A DNA stretch of 64,000 nucleotides from Lysinibacillus sphaericus. GTDB lineage: Bacteria; Bacillota; Bacilli; Bacillales_A; Planococcaceae. Under the pieces are notes generated by a model. It searched no databases and had not been told where the DNA came from. It saw only the letters and a list, made by a program, of their open reading frames with translations. Positions 55,011 to 63,614 of this stretch are shown here, in pieces. The position numbers and the translations under genes were made by a program. How positions within the stretch are numbered: the stretch's first letter is position 1; the number at the start of each line of letters is the position of its first letter. The stretch spans positions 380,001 through 444,000 of the forward strand of contig NZ_CP019980.1 of NCBI RefSeq assembly GCF_002982115.1, given 5' to 3'.

Positions 55011-55190
55011 AAGTGTTAGATTGATTGCAATCAATCTAACACTTTTTTGCTACGCCATTATTGTCCGCGTCTTACGCCGTGTGCGTTCTGAGCAGGAGTC
55101 ACCTCCTTCGCTACCAACAACTAGTGAACCCTTCTAATTTTTTATTTATTGCAAAAGCAAGAATATGTTTTCTATAAAAATTGTCCAAGA
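55011..55190. repeat. Long dispersed repeat, reverse copy
   Basis: It starts with a perfect GTGTTAGATTGATTGCAATC AATCTAACAC palindrome and T-run (55013-55047), which terminates the peptidase gene. It then continues in reverse as GCTACGCCATTATTGTCCGC, GAGCAGGAGTCACC, CTACCAACAACTAGTGAACCC and TTATTTATTGCAAAAGCAAG, matching the 52231-52560 element read backward, but shortened. Confidence 0.72.
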
Positions 55191-55298
55191 TAAGTTGTTT
55201 TTTTGCTTGTTATCTATGTAATCGATACTAGGATACTTGCGAAATGGTTAATATATAAGTAGTATTTTCAGTAACTGTGATAAAAGGAAGTGAAGAAA

Positions 55299-56378
55299 GT
55301 GACGAGGAAGGTATGGTTCCAGGTAGGTATAGGGATTTTACTAGTTTTACTAATACTTAAATATTTTATAGAGATTCATTGGATTTTCACACCGCTTGCT
55401 ATGATTTTAAAAGCGATTTTTGTGCCGTTACTACTTGGGGGTGTGTTGTATTATGTGACCGAGCCAATTCAACGTTTTTTAGAAAAGCGTAGATGGCCAA
55501 GGTGGTCGAGTATTTTAACAATTGTCGTTGGACTGATTGCCATAGTGGTCGGCTTTGGTTGGATTATTGGTAATCCGATTGCTACCCAGCTTAATAATCT
55601 GGCAAAAAATGCACCGATGATTAGTTCAAGCATTCAAGAGGCCGCTGATTATGTATTCAAAAATAAAGATAATTTCCCACCACAATTAAAAGATTTTATT
55701 GATTATCTTGCTAATTCTGTACAGGACATTGCTGTGGTAGCAAGTAAATGGCTTGTATCATTTATCCAATCACTGGTGTCAGTTTCTTTACTAGCGATTT
55801 TAATTCCATTTTTCTTCATTTTCATGTTGAAGGACCATGAGAAATTTGCGCCTTCCATTTATAAATATTTTACTGGTGAGCGTCGTGAATGGATTAAAAA
55901 GACATTAAGTGAGATAGATGATGTATTACGTAGCTATATTCAAGGGCAACTACAAATCAGTTTTTTACTAGCACTTATTATGTATGTTGGGTATTTAATA
56001 ATTGGCTTAGAGTATTCATTATTGCTTGTGATTTTTGCCTTCTTTATGAATATGATTCCGTTTATTGGACCGTGGATTGCTCTTGCACCAGCAGTTATTG
56101 TAGCCGTAATTCAAGATCCGATGCTTGTTGTGTGGGTAAGCGTCGTTACACTTATTGCCCAGCAGATTGATAGTAACTTTATTACACCGAATGTTATGGG
56201 GAAATCGCTTGATATCCATCCGTTAACAGTTATTACGATTATTTTAGCAGCCGGTAATATAGCAGGCTTTATTGGGATTATTATTGCCGTACCATTCTAT
56301 GCGGTACTAAAGGTAATTGTTTCGAATATTTATGATGAACGAAATGCGATAAAGAAAAAGGCTACGAAGTCAGTATAG
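55299..56378 (+). CDS. AI-2E/PerM-family transporter (second copy)
   Basis: A 359-residue membrane protein with about eight helices. The C-terminal family blocks are MNMIPFIGPWIALAPAVIVA and MGKSLDIHPLTVITIILAAGNIAGFIGIIIAVPF. It is a divergent paralogue of the gene at 35343-36401, from which it differs in most positions. The GTG at 55299 lies 10 nt after AAAGGA; an in-frame GTG three codons earlier overlaps that site. The following Nudix gene starts 14 bp after the stop codon, so the two may be co-transcribed. Confidence 0.83.
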   Translation: MTRKVWFQVGIGILLVLLILKYFIEIHWIFTPLAMILKAIFVPLLLGGVLYYVTEPIQRFLEKRRWPRWSSILTIVVGLIAIVVGFGWIIGNPIATQLNNLAKNAPMISSSIQEAADYVFKNKDNFPPQLKDFIDYLANSVQDIAVVASKWLVSFIQSLVSVSLLAILIPFFFIFMLKDHEKFAPSIYKYFTGERREWIKKTLSEIDDVLRSYIQGQLQISFLLALIMYVGYLIIGLEYSLLLVIFAFFMNMIPFIGPWIALAPAVIVAVIQDPMLVVWVSVVTLIAQQIDSNFITPNVMGKSLDIHPLTVITIILAAGNIAGFIGIIIAVPFYAVLKVIVSNIYDERNAIKKKATKSV

Positions 56379-56392
56379 GGGTCGAATAAAAA

Positions 56393-57010
56393 GTGGAACA
56401 AGAAATTGTTAAAGTTTTTAATGAGCAGCATGAACAAATTGGAACGGCAACACGAGCAGAAGTACATGAGAAGGGCTTGTGGCATGAGACATTTCACTGC
56501 TGGCTTGTCAACGAGAACTATATTTATTTCCAAATCCGTAGTGGGCAAAAGAAGGATTATCCAGGGCTGCTAGATATAACAGCAGCAGGGCATTTACTAG
56601 CAGTTGAGACAGTGGAAGCAGGCATCCGCGAAGTTAAAGAAGAATTAGGGTTAACAATTAATATTCAAGACATCGTCAAAATGGGGATGACATCTTGTAG
56701 CATCGTATCTGAAAATATGATAGATAATGAATTTTGTCATGTCTATTTGTACCCGTTTGAAGATAATTGGGATGCATTTGAGCTGCAATATGAGGAAGTT
56801 TCGGGTGTTGTTCGAGCACAGCTTGATGAAGCGGAAGCATTCTTTTTAGGGAAAACTGGCACGCTAAATATTGAGGGGTATGAATATTTCCCTGATGGGC
56901 AACGAGCTCGACTCGTGCGTCCTGTCAGTACGGCACAATTTGTGCCGTATCGTGAGCTGTATGTGGCGGATGTTATTGGCTTTGCCAAAAGTGCAATGTA
57001 CAATCGATAG
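56393..57010 (+). CDS. Nudix hydrolase, isopentenyl-diphosphate-isomerase-like
   Basis: A 205-residue Nudix protein. The Nudix box region is AAGHLLAVETVEAGIREVKEELG (about 64-86, quoted in part), with metal-binding Glu80, Glu83 and Glu84. WHETFHCWLV upstream is typical of the IDI-like/YfcD group. Members hydrolyse nucleoside diphosphate derivatives; the substrate is unknown. It starts with GTG, with AGGGG upstream. Confidence 0.85.
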   Translation: MEQEIVKVFNEQHEQIGTATRAEVHEKGLWHETFHCWLVNENYIYFQIRSGQKKDYPGLLDITAAGHLLAVETVEAGIREVKEELGLTINIQDIVKMGMTSCSIVSENMIDNEFCHVYLYPFEDNWDAFELQYEEVSGVVRAQLDEAEAFFLGKTGTLNIEGYEYFPDGQRARLVRPVSTAQFVPYRELYVADVIGFAKSAMYNR

Positions 57011-57208
57011 TAAAGTCACCAGCCATGAATAACGATTAGAAAATGGCCATCGGTATGTATGGCATATAGCATGATGTATGCTTTACGCTCATAAAGATAA
57101 CTTCGAAATGAATTGAAGTTATGTTTATGAGCATTTTATGTCTATCTGTTAATTTATGTAGAAAATAAGCTATACTTGTATTTACAATGAAAGAAAAGGA
57201 GCATATAT

Positions 57209-57673
57209 ATGCTAACATTTGAACAAAAACAAGCGATAATTGAATCGTTTTCCGAATTAACGAAAAAAGAAATTTCGATGAAACGAGTGAATTATCATTA
57301 TATGGACAGTTTGTTTGAAAAGACGATTGTCGTAGAAAAATTGCACCCAAATGGCAATGGTTTTGTCTTTGTAGGAGATTTATTGCGCTACGAAAATGAA
57401 GCAAATGATAAAGGACTAGTCAATATTCGCGATTATGATGAGCACCAGTTGCGTGCCATTATTGAAGATGCCATTACTTATTTAGGTGAGGAACAAGAAG
57501 AGGAAGAACCTATTATTGAAACTTGGCGTAATCGTGAAGGTGATCAATTAGAGCTTGCGTTTGAGCAACGTTCTTGGAATGTTTATCATCGAGAAAATTT
57601 AGAAGAAGCCTTTGGCACATATGATGCTGCAAAAGAATACTTACTAGAAGAAGGCTTTCGTAAAAAGAACTAA
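57209..57673 (+). CDS. Conserved hypothetical protein
   Basis: A 154-residue acidic soluble protein with no membrane segment or enzyme motif I recognise. It has a mixed alpha/beta look (KRVNYHYMDSLFEKTIVVEKLHPNG, GFVFVGDLLRYENE), an acidic EEQEEEEP linker at about 94-101, and a C-terminal segment with the pattern WNVYHRENLEEAFGTYDAAK. GGAGC and normal codon use support it being real. It is followed closely by two genes in the same direction. Confidence 0.68.
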   Translation: MLTFEQKQAIIESFSELTKKEISMKRVNYHYMDSLFEKTIVVEKLHPNGNGFVFVGDLLRYENEANDKGLVNIRDYDEHQLRAIIEDAITYLGEEQEEEEPIIETWRNREGDQLELAFEQRSWNVYHRENLEEAFGTYDAAKEYLLEEGFRKKN

Positions 57674-57692
57674 GTAATATGGGGGAAACGAC

Positions 57693-57884
57693 ATGAGTGG
57701 TAAAAAATTGGTAGGTATTGTAATTGTTGTTTTAGTCATTGCATGTTTATTTTCAGTTTTTACGATTCAAAATTTTTATAAAAATAATCAAGAACAGCCA
57801 AATAGTGAGAATCGTGAAATAAATAAGTCAAAAAGTTTGAATTTAATATTACCACAGGCTACAATTATCTCGAATTCAAGATAA
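57693..57884 (+). CDS. Small single-pass membrane protein
   Basis: A 63-residue product with one hydrophobic segment (about residues 6-26) and a polar tail rich in Asn, Glu, Lys and Ser. GGGGGA precedes the ATG at good spacing. I do not recognise it. The stop codon lies 18 bp before the next start, so it may be an operon member. Confidence 0.5.
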   Translation: MSGKKLVGIVIVVLVIACLFSVFTIQNFYKNNQEQPNSENREINKSKSLNLILPQATIISNSR

Positions 57885-57902
57885 TTGAAAGGTGATGGGT
57901 TT

Positions 57903-58508
57903 ATGCAACATTTATTTCATAAAGGTACAGATGAAACCAAGCCAACCTTATTGTTATTACATGGTACAGGTGGGGATGAGCATTCTTTAATCAGTCTTGC
58001 AAAGGAAATTGATGCAACAGCCAATATTTTAAGTGTACGAGGTAATGTATTAGAAAACGGTATGCCTCGTTTTTTCCGTCGCTTAGCTGAAGGTGTTTTT
58101 GATATAGAAGATTTAATCTTCCGTACACAAGAATTACAAAGCTTTTTGGTAACAGCAGCAGAGGAGTATGGTTTTGATCGTACGCGCATTGTAGCGATTG
58201 GTTATTCAAATGGGGCAAACATTGCTGCAAGTTTATTATTCCACTTTGAAGATGCATTGGCAGGGGCAATTTTACATCATCCAATGGTGCCAAGACGTGG
58301 CATCGAACTACCTGCGCTTCCTAATATTCCGGTATTTATAGCAGCAGGAACCAATGATCCGATGTGTACTGCACAAGAATCAGAAGATTTGGAGTCGCTG
58401 TTATCGAAAGCGGGTGCTCATGTAACGACAGCATGGTTTAACTACGGACATCAGCTCACAATGCCGGAAGTAGAAGCGGCAAGAGCGTGGTATCAACAAT
58501 ATTTTTAA
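57903..58508 (+). CDS. Alpha/beta-hydrolase carboxylesterase, MhqD/YodD-like
   Basis: A 201-residue phospholipase/carboxylesterase-type hydrolase. The triad is Ser102 (GYSNGAN), Asp152 (GTNDPM) and His183 (YGHQL), and the N-terminal LLLLHGTGGDEHSL forms the oxyanion region. B. subtilis MhqD, induced by quinones and catechol, has the same layout including LENGMPRFF and LHHPMVPRRG. No quinone regulator gene is adjacent here. The ATG at 57903 follows AAAGGTGATGG. Confidence 0.83.
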   Translation: MQHLFHKGTDETKPTLLLLHGTGGDEHSLISLAKEIDATANILSVRGNVLENGMPRFFRRLAEGVFDIEDLIFRTQELQSFLVTAAEEYGFDRTRIVAIGYSNGANIAASLLFHFEDALAGAILHHPMVPRRGIELPALPNIPVFIAAGTNDPMCTAQESEDLESLLSKAGAHVTTAWFNYGHQLTMPEVEAARAWYQQYF

Positions 58509-58513
58509 ACGTA

Positions 58514-58553
58514 AAATCCGAGAACAATGTAACTACATGTTCTCGGATTTTTT
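58514..58553 (+). terminator. Terminator after the carboxylesterase gene
   Basis: A 12-bp stem AATCCGAGAACA / TGTTCTCGGATT with an 11-nt loop, then five or more T. It sits in the 55-bp gap between convergent genes. Confidence 0.9.
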
Positions 58554-58563
58554 GTGTGTATCA

Positions 58564-60672
58564 TTACTTTTTCTTAGCAAATGGTAGCCACCAGTTCCAA
58601 TCACCAAATAGCTTCATAAGGCTCGGTACCAGCATAAGGCGAATAATGGTCGCGTCAATCGCGATGGCAATCGCAATACCAACACCGATTTGCTTTACAG
58701 GCATGACATCAGTAAAGGCAAATGCCCCTGTAATAACAATCATAATAAGTGCAGCAGATGTAATGATACGGCTAGTAGATGTTAGCCCATCCACTGTTGC
58801 ACGTGTATTATTTGCACCTTTTTGATATTCTTCCTGTATGCGAGAGATTAAAAATACTTCATAGTCCATACTTAAACCGAAGACAAGGCAAAATACGATA
58901 ACTGGAATAATAAGGACGATTGTTCCAGCCTCTATTCCAAAATGCCCATATTGGAAAATATAAACCAGTATGCCGAACGCTGAAGATAACCCGATTATAT
59001 TCATAATGATTGCCTTGAGAGGAATTAAAATGGAACGGAAGGCAAGCATTAAAATAAAGAACGTTGACACGATAATGATTGAAACCGCAAATATTATTTT
59101 ACTAGCAATTTCATCAAAAATTTCTTGATTAAATTTCCCTTGTCCACCTAGTTTGAAGTCAACATTTAAATCCTTGTCCATCCACGTTCTGGCGAATTGT
59201 TGTGCAGCGGAGGACGAACCAGCTACATTTAATGTAATCGGAATAAATAGCTGTGTATCCTTTGAAAAGGTATTAATGATTGGTTTTAATTGTTCTGCCA
59301 CTTGTGGCGTTTTCAAGGAAGCTGTTAATTCCTCTGGTGATTTCATTTGGGCTGCTGTATAAATCGTTGAGACTTCATCAACGAGCGGATCGTTAAGCAG
59401 TTTTTCTTGTATATCAAAAAGTAGCTTGCGTCCTTGCTCGTTCTCCCAGCCATCTTGGCGTTCAGCAAGTAAGTACAAAACGGATGTATCACCAAGCCCA
59501 AACGTTTCATCCAATTTATCGTAAGCTGCTCGGGCATCGTATTTGGGTGGTAAAGAATCTACTTGAGGTATGGCAAGTTTAATATCCTTTAACGGAATCA
59601 TCCCGATACCAAGTAACAATAAAGCAACAATAACAATGGATACAGGTCGCTTCATAACAAAGCCGGCAAAACTGTGCCAACGATTCGTGCCACCTGGCTT
59701 TACACGTAATATGCGCCATTTATTTAGGCGATCTCCTAACACCATCATTGTCGCAGGTAATAAAGTGAGACCTGAAAGCACGGCGAACAATACGACAATT
59801 GTGCCACCTAAGGCAATATTGCGGAAGATTTCTACATCAATGACAATCATGGCACCAAGACCAATCATGACACAAACAGCAGAAAAAATAATAGAACGAC
59901 CGGCTGTTTGGATAGCAATTTGTATAGCTTCGGCAATGCTAGAATGGTTACGCTCTTCACGATAGCGATTAATAAATAGCAGAGCGAAATCAATACTAAG
60001 GGCAAGTCCAAGCATTGGTACAATATTTAACACAAAAATGGATAAATTAACGCTACCACTTAGTAACGTCAACAGCCCGAATGCTGTGACAACGGTAACA
60101 ACTCCGATTAAAATTGGTAAAATCGCAGCTACAACAGTACCAAAAGCAAGTAATAGCACAACAATAGCGATTGGTAAACCAATGGCTTCAGCGGATGCTA
60201 AGTCCTTTTGGCTGGCTTCATTAATATCCTCCGAAATCACAGGGCCACCTGTCACACTGATACCTTCTTCTTCAACTAAAGCACGAACCTCTTTGACGAT
60301 AGCTGGCAAATTATCAATGTTATTTTTAAAATGTACCATGGCATAGGAAATGCCATTCTTTTGTAAAGTAGAATCATCCAATGGTGACTGAATGGAATGA
60401 ACTTCTTCAATGTCCTCTAGCTTTTGTAGAGTGTTTTCGATTTTTTGATTGCTTGTTTGATCAAAAACAACCATGATTGTTTCTGCAGGTAAGTCGAATG
60501 TTTTGGCTAGTTCATTTGTGACATAGGTATGATCAGCTTCAACAAAAAAGCCATCTCCATGCAGTTTGCTAGGAAGCTGTATAGCAAACACAGCCATTGC
60601 GATAAAAATAACAATCCAAATGGCAACGATAGCTTTCGCATGTGCAGTGATAAAAGCTGAAAAATTTTTCAT
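58564..60672 (-). CDS. MMPL/RND-family transporter
   Basis: A 702-residue membrane transporter with 12 helices in two halves, each with an external domain after its first helix. MMPL hallmarks include the proton-relay region LALSIDFALLFINRYREE in the first half and VFGLSMDYEVFLISRIQEEY in the second, each with the conserved Asp-Tyr/Phe pair. Relatives export lipids or drugs; B. subtilis YdfJ and YdgH are similar in size. No TetR- or MarR-type regulator is adjacent. AAGGGGG precedes the ATG. Confidence 0.88.
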   Translation of the reverse strand: MKNFSAFITAHAKAIVAIWIVIFIAMAVFAIQLPSKLHGDGFFVEADHTYVTNELAKTFDLPAETIMVVFDQTSNQKIENTLQKLEDIEEVHSIQSPLDDSTLQKNGISYAMVHFKNNIDNLPAIVKEVRALVEEEGISVTGGPVISEDINEASQKDLASAEAIGLPIAIVVLLLAFGTVVAAILPILIGVVTVVTAFGLLTLLSGSVNLSIFVLNIVPMLGLALSIDFALLFINRYREERNHSSIAEAIQIAIQTAGRSIIFSAVCVMIGLGAMIVIDVEIFRNIALGGTIVVLFAVLSGLTLLPATMMVLGDRLNKWRILRVKPGGTNRWHSFAGFVMKRPVSIVIVALLLLGIGMIPLKDIKLAIPQVDSLPPKYDARAAYDKLDETFGLGDTSVLYLLAERQDGWENEQGRKLLFDIQEKLLNDPLVDEVSTIYTAAQMKSPEELTASLKTPQVAEQLKPIINTFSKDTQLFIPITLNVAGSSSAAQQFARTWMDKDLNVDFKLGGQGKFNQEIFDEIASKIIFAVSIIIVSTFFILMLAFRSILIPLKAIIMNIIGLSSAFGILVYIFQYGHFGIEAGTIVLIIPVIVFCLVFGLSMDYEVFLISRIQEEYQKGANNTRATVDGLTSTSRIITSAALIMIVITGAFAFTDVMPVKQIGVGIAIAIAIDATIIRLMLVPSLMKLFGDWNWWLPFAKKK

Positions 60673-60764
60673 AACGATAAAGCATCCCCCTTTTAAACTA
60701 GTGTAAAGGATGTGTCACTTTTTGTCGTGTGACAAAGTAGAAAATCCTGCTCGCAATAAATGGC

Positions 60765-60802
60765 GTGAGAATTGTATGAGAATTGTGTGAGTGCCTGTCA
60801 CC
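60765..60802. repeat. Short palindromic repeat GTGAGAATTGTATGAGAATTG...GAGTGCCTGTCACC
   Basis: The unit is nearly the same as that at 9466-9501, including the AATTGTATGAG tandem before GAGTGCCTG. It lies between the MMPL gene and the pit terminator. Confidence 0.65.
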
Positions 60803-60838
60803 AAAAAACGGCACTTTCTGGGAGCAGAGAGTGCCGTG
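60803..60838 (-). terminator. Terminator of the phosphate transporter operon
   Basis: On the minus strand CGGCACTCTCT pairs with AGAAAGTGCCG around a short loop and is followed by six T, right after the pit stop codon. Confidence 0.88.
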
Positions 60839-60842
60839 AATT

Positions 60843-61859
60843 CTAAAAGAATAAAGATAATATAAAGTATATAACGGATGCCATTACAGCTGATATTGGC
60901 ATTGTAATAATCCAAGTGGTTACAATTTTTCGTGCCATTCCCCAGTTAACACCACGAACTCGTTGTGCTGAACCAACACCCATGATGGATGAAGAAATAA
61001 CGTGTGTTGTGGATACTGGTAAGTGTACTAATGTCGCACCGAAAATAACAGTAGCAGAAGCTAAGTCAGCTGCAACGCCATTTACAGGACGGATTTTCAT
61101 AATTTTACCGCCGACCGTTTTAATAATTTTATAGCCACCAATAGAAGTACCAAGACCCATAGCGGTTGCAGCCGCTGCTCGAATCCAAAAAGGAATTTCA
61201 TCCCCAGTATGCAAGCCACCTGCAATTAACGCCATAGTCATAATACCCATTGCTTTTTGGGCATCATTTGTACCGTGCGTAAACGATTGGATAGCCGCTG
61301 TAAAAATTTGCATTGTCCGGAAGCCTTTATTCGTACGATATAAATTTAAGTTTTTAAACCATAGTTTAAACAGCGTCATCATAAGAAAGCCGGCACAAAT
61401 TGCAATGAGTGGTGACAATACTAATGCCATAATGATTTTTGTAAAACCGCCATAATTAAGGACGCTAAAGCCTGCAGAAGCAACTGCTGCGCCGGCAATT
61501 GAACCGATTAATGTATGTGAAGAACTTGATGGGATACCAAAGTACCAAGTAAGTAGGTTCCATATAATAGCTGAAATTAATGCGGCTAATATAACGACAG
61601 AACCAGTTGTATCTCCTTCAAAAGCATTTAAAGAGAATGGATCGACAATATCTTTTGTTAGCGCTTTTGCGACACCCACGAAAGTAATAGCACCGATAAA
61701 GTTCATCGTCGCTGCCATAATAATGGCAACACGTGGGGGTAATGCTCTTGTGGAAACCGAAGTTGCGATAGCATTTGCTGTATCATGGAAACCATTAATA
61801 AAGTCAAATGTTAGGGCAAAGATGACGACCAATACGGTTAGTATAATGATTGTATTCAT
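60843..61859 (-). CDS. pit: Low-affinity inorganic phosphate transporter Pit
   Basis: A 338-residue PiT-family carrier with about ten helices. The duplicated PiT signature is present as GFHDTANAIATSVSTRAL near residue 23 and FTHGTNDAQKAMGIMTMAL near residue 193, with SSSSHTLIGS and PVSTTHVISSSIMGVG. It moves metal-phosphate with protons. The ATG lies 20 bp after the ykaA stop codon, with AGGAG in between, so the two form an operon, as in B. subtilis. Confidence 0.94.
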   Translation of the reverse strand: MNTIIILTVLVVIFALTFDFINGFHDTANAIATSVSTRALPPRVAIIMAATMNFIGAITFVGVAKALTKDIVDPFSLNAFEGDTTGSVVILAALISAIIWNLLTWYFGIPSSSSHTLIGSIAGAAVASAGFSVLNYGGFTKIIMALVLSPLIAICAGFLMMTLFKLWFKNLNLYRTNKGFRTMQIFTAAIQSFTHGTNDAQKAMGIMTMALIAGGLHTGDEIPFWIRAAAATAMGLGTSIGGYKIIKTVGGKIMKIRPVNGVAADLASATVIFGATLVHLPVSTTHVISSSIMGVGSAQRVRGVNWGMARKIVTTWIITMPISAVMASVIYFILSLFF

Positions 61860-61879
61860 TGTATTTGACCCACTCCTAG

Positions 61880-62500
61880 TTACGCGTTACGCATGATAAT
61901 TGTTTCCATTGTGTTGGCAACGTTTTGACAATAATCAGCGATATCCTCAAGTTGTTCATAAATATCTTTAAACTTAATGATGCGGATTGGATCTTTTTCA
62001 TTTAAAAATAATTGCTTAATAGAAGTTCTTTGTACTTCGTCGCATTCACGCTCATAGTCTTTTATTAGAATGGCATGTGGGCGCATGCCAATAAGATTCT
62101 TTTTCTTTAACTCTTCAGTTGCTTTAACAATTTCGTCGGCACTTTTAGAAATATAGCCTAAGAAAATGCGCATTGATTCGTCAACTTCTGTTAAGGAGAA
62201 CATTTCGAAGTGGGCGATACAATGCTCCGTACCATCTAACACATCGTCCATACGAATAGCGAATTCTAAAATATCTTCTCGTTCGATCGGTGTCATAAAT
62301 GATTTGTTTAGCATTACGATTAGTTCATGAATGAGTTTATCGCCAGCTGTTTCGTAATTTTTCATTGTAATGCTAATCTCTTTTAAGTCAGCTACACTTG
62401 TTATACGAAAATCATTTGCGTAATGTACGGCCTCTCTCATATTTTCAGCAATTTTATGCAATGCTACAAAGAAAGGGTCTTGTTTTTTTGAGTTAAGCAT
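61880..62500 (-). CDS. ykaA: DUF47/PhoU-like pit accessory protein (YkaA)
   Basis: A 206-residue all-helical PhoU-like protein with the DUF47 pattern: ENMREAVHYANDF, ETAGDKLIHELIVMLNKSFMTPIEREDI, DDVLDGTEHC and DIYEQLEDIADYCQNVANT. These proteins are encoded next to pit genes and are thought to regulate phosphate uptake, probably through bound metal. AGGAGG precedes the ATG. First gene of the pit operon. Confidence 0.92.
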   Translation of the reverse strand: MLNSKKQDPFFVALHKIAENMREAVHYANDFRITSVADLKEISITMKNYETAGDKLIHELIVMLNKSFMTPIEREDILEFAIRMDDVLDGTEHCIAHFEMFSLTEVDESMRIFLGYISKSADEIVKATEELKKKNLIGMRPHAILIKDYERECDEVQRTSIKQLFLNEKDPIRIIKFKDIYEQLEDIADYCQNVANTMETIIMRNA

Positions 62501-62926
62501 GTAAATAGAATCCTCCTGGATATAGATAAAATAAACGACCTTTAAACTTTACTATCATAACAAAATCTTACGTTTATCTACATAAAATTTATCTTTCCTA
62601 CACAAAACTTTACAATCCTGTAATATACATTTTGTTCACAAATATTAAGTGTTAGGGTGTATTTGTTCATATTAATACAGTATAAATGCCTATATAACAA
62701 AGAATTTATTAATTTTAAAAATCTGTTTAGTACAGTGGAACCTCTTTTGAAGACCCCATTTTCACAAGCAATCGATTTTGAATTGTAAAGGAATTGTAAA
62801 GATAGATATCTTAACATTTCTTAGTGTTCCCTATTTTCTTAAGAATATCTTCATTTTTATCCTTCGTTAATATTAAGAATTGTTTTCTACAATAGAGAAG
62901 TAAGAGAAAGGGGCGTCAAGTCAAAA
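62501..62926. other. Divergent intergenic region with TCTTA/TTAAGA repeats
   Basis: This 426-bp AT-rich gap separates ykaA from the ABC transporter. Near its right end TCTTA occurs as TCTTAACATTTCTTAG (62807-62823), TTCTTAAGAATATCTTC (62835-62852) and ATTAAGAAT (62872-62880), a pattern that could be read by a response regulator. No gene is supported here. Confidence 0.35.
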
Positions 62927-63613
62927 ATGATTCAAGTCGAGAACTTACAACATACATTTTTAATTGGGAAAAAGGGTAAGGAAAAACATGTACCTGTATT
63001 AAAGGGCGTAAATTTTGAAGTGAAAAAAGGAGAGATTGTCGCAATTGTGGGCAAGAGTGGCTCTGGAAAATCAACATTGCTACAAATTTTAGCCGGGTTT
63101 ATGAAAGCTGAACAAGGCTCTATTCGTGTGAATGGGCAACAGACAGAGAAACTCACTGAAACAGAAAGTGCAGCGTTTCGTTTGCGCCAGTTCGGATTTA
63201 TCTTTCAAAACTTTCAACTTATGCCGGGTTTAACTGCATTTGAGAATATAGAGTTACCTTTGAAATTACAAGGTGCAAGCAAAGCTATTCGTAAAGAAAA
63301 AGTGAAAAAATTAATGGACAAAGTCGGATTATCGGCAGTAGCCGACCATTACCCAAATGAATTATCAGGCGGTCAGCAACAACGTGTAAGTATTGCAAGA
63401 GCGTTGATTACCAATCCTCCTATTTTGCTAGCGGACGAGCCAACAGGGAGTCTAGACTCTGAAACAGAGCAGGATATTTTACTCCTTATTCAAAGTTTAA
63501 ATCGAGAGCTAGGCTTAACATTTGTCATTATTACGCACGATGAAGAAGTGGCAACAATTGCTCATCGTCGTTTCCGTATGTATGACGGCGAGCTTGTGAA
63601 GGAGGATGAATAA
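62927..63613 (+). CDS. ABC transporter ATP-binding protein (MacB/LolD/BceA-like)
   Basis: A 228-residue ATPase with Walker A GKSGSGKST (42-50), the Q-loop in FIFQNFQLMPGLTAFENIELP, signature LSGGQQQR, Walker B ILLADEPTGSLD and the switch His in ITHDEE. The sequence is of the type-VII (mechanotransmission) exporter class. It lies 1 bp from the permease gene, whose start is preceded by GGAGG inside this gene's end. Such pairs expel peptides or lipids or sense antimicrobial peptides. AAAGGGG precedes the ATG. Confidence 0.92.
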   Translation: MIQVENLQHTFLIGKKGKEKHVPVLKGVNFEVKKGEIVAIVGKSGSGKSTLLQILAGFMKAEQGSIRVNGQQTEKLTETESAAFRLRQFGFIFQNFQLMPGLTAFENIELPLKLQGASKAIRKEKVKKLMDKVGLSAVADHYPNELSGGQQQRVSIARALITNPPILLADEPTGSLDSETEQDILLLIQSLNRELGLTFVIITHDEEVATIAHRRFRMYDGELVKEDE

Positions 63614-63614
63614 C

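Noticed and set aside
57036-57404. A 122-codon minus-strand frame
   Set aside because: It overlaps the start of the plus-strand hypothetical gene, which has the better ribosome binding site and codon use.
62578-62817. A 79-codon minus-strand frame in the ykaA upstream gap
   Set aside because: It lies in AT-rich promoter DNA with no ribosome binding site; composition is random.
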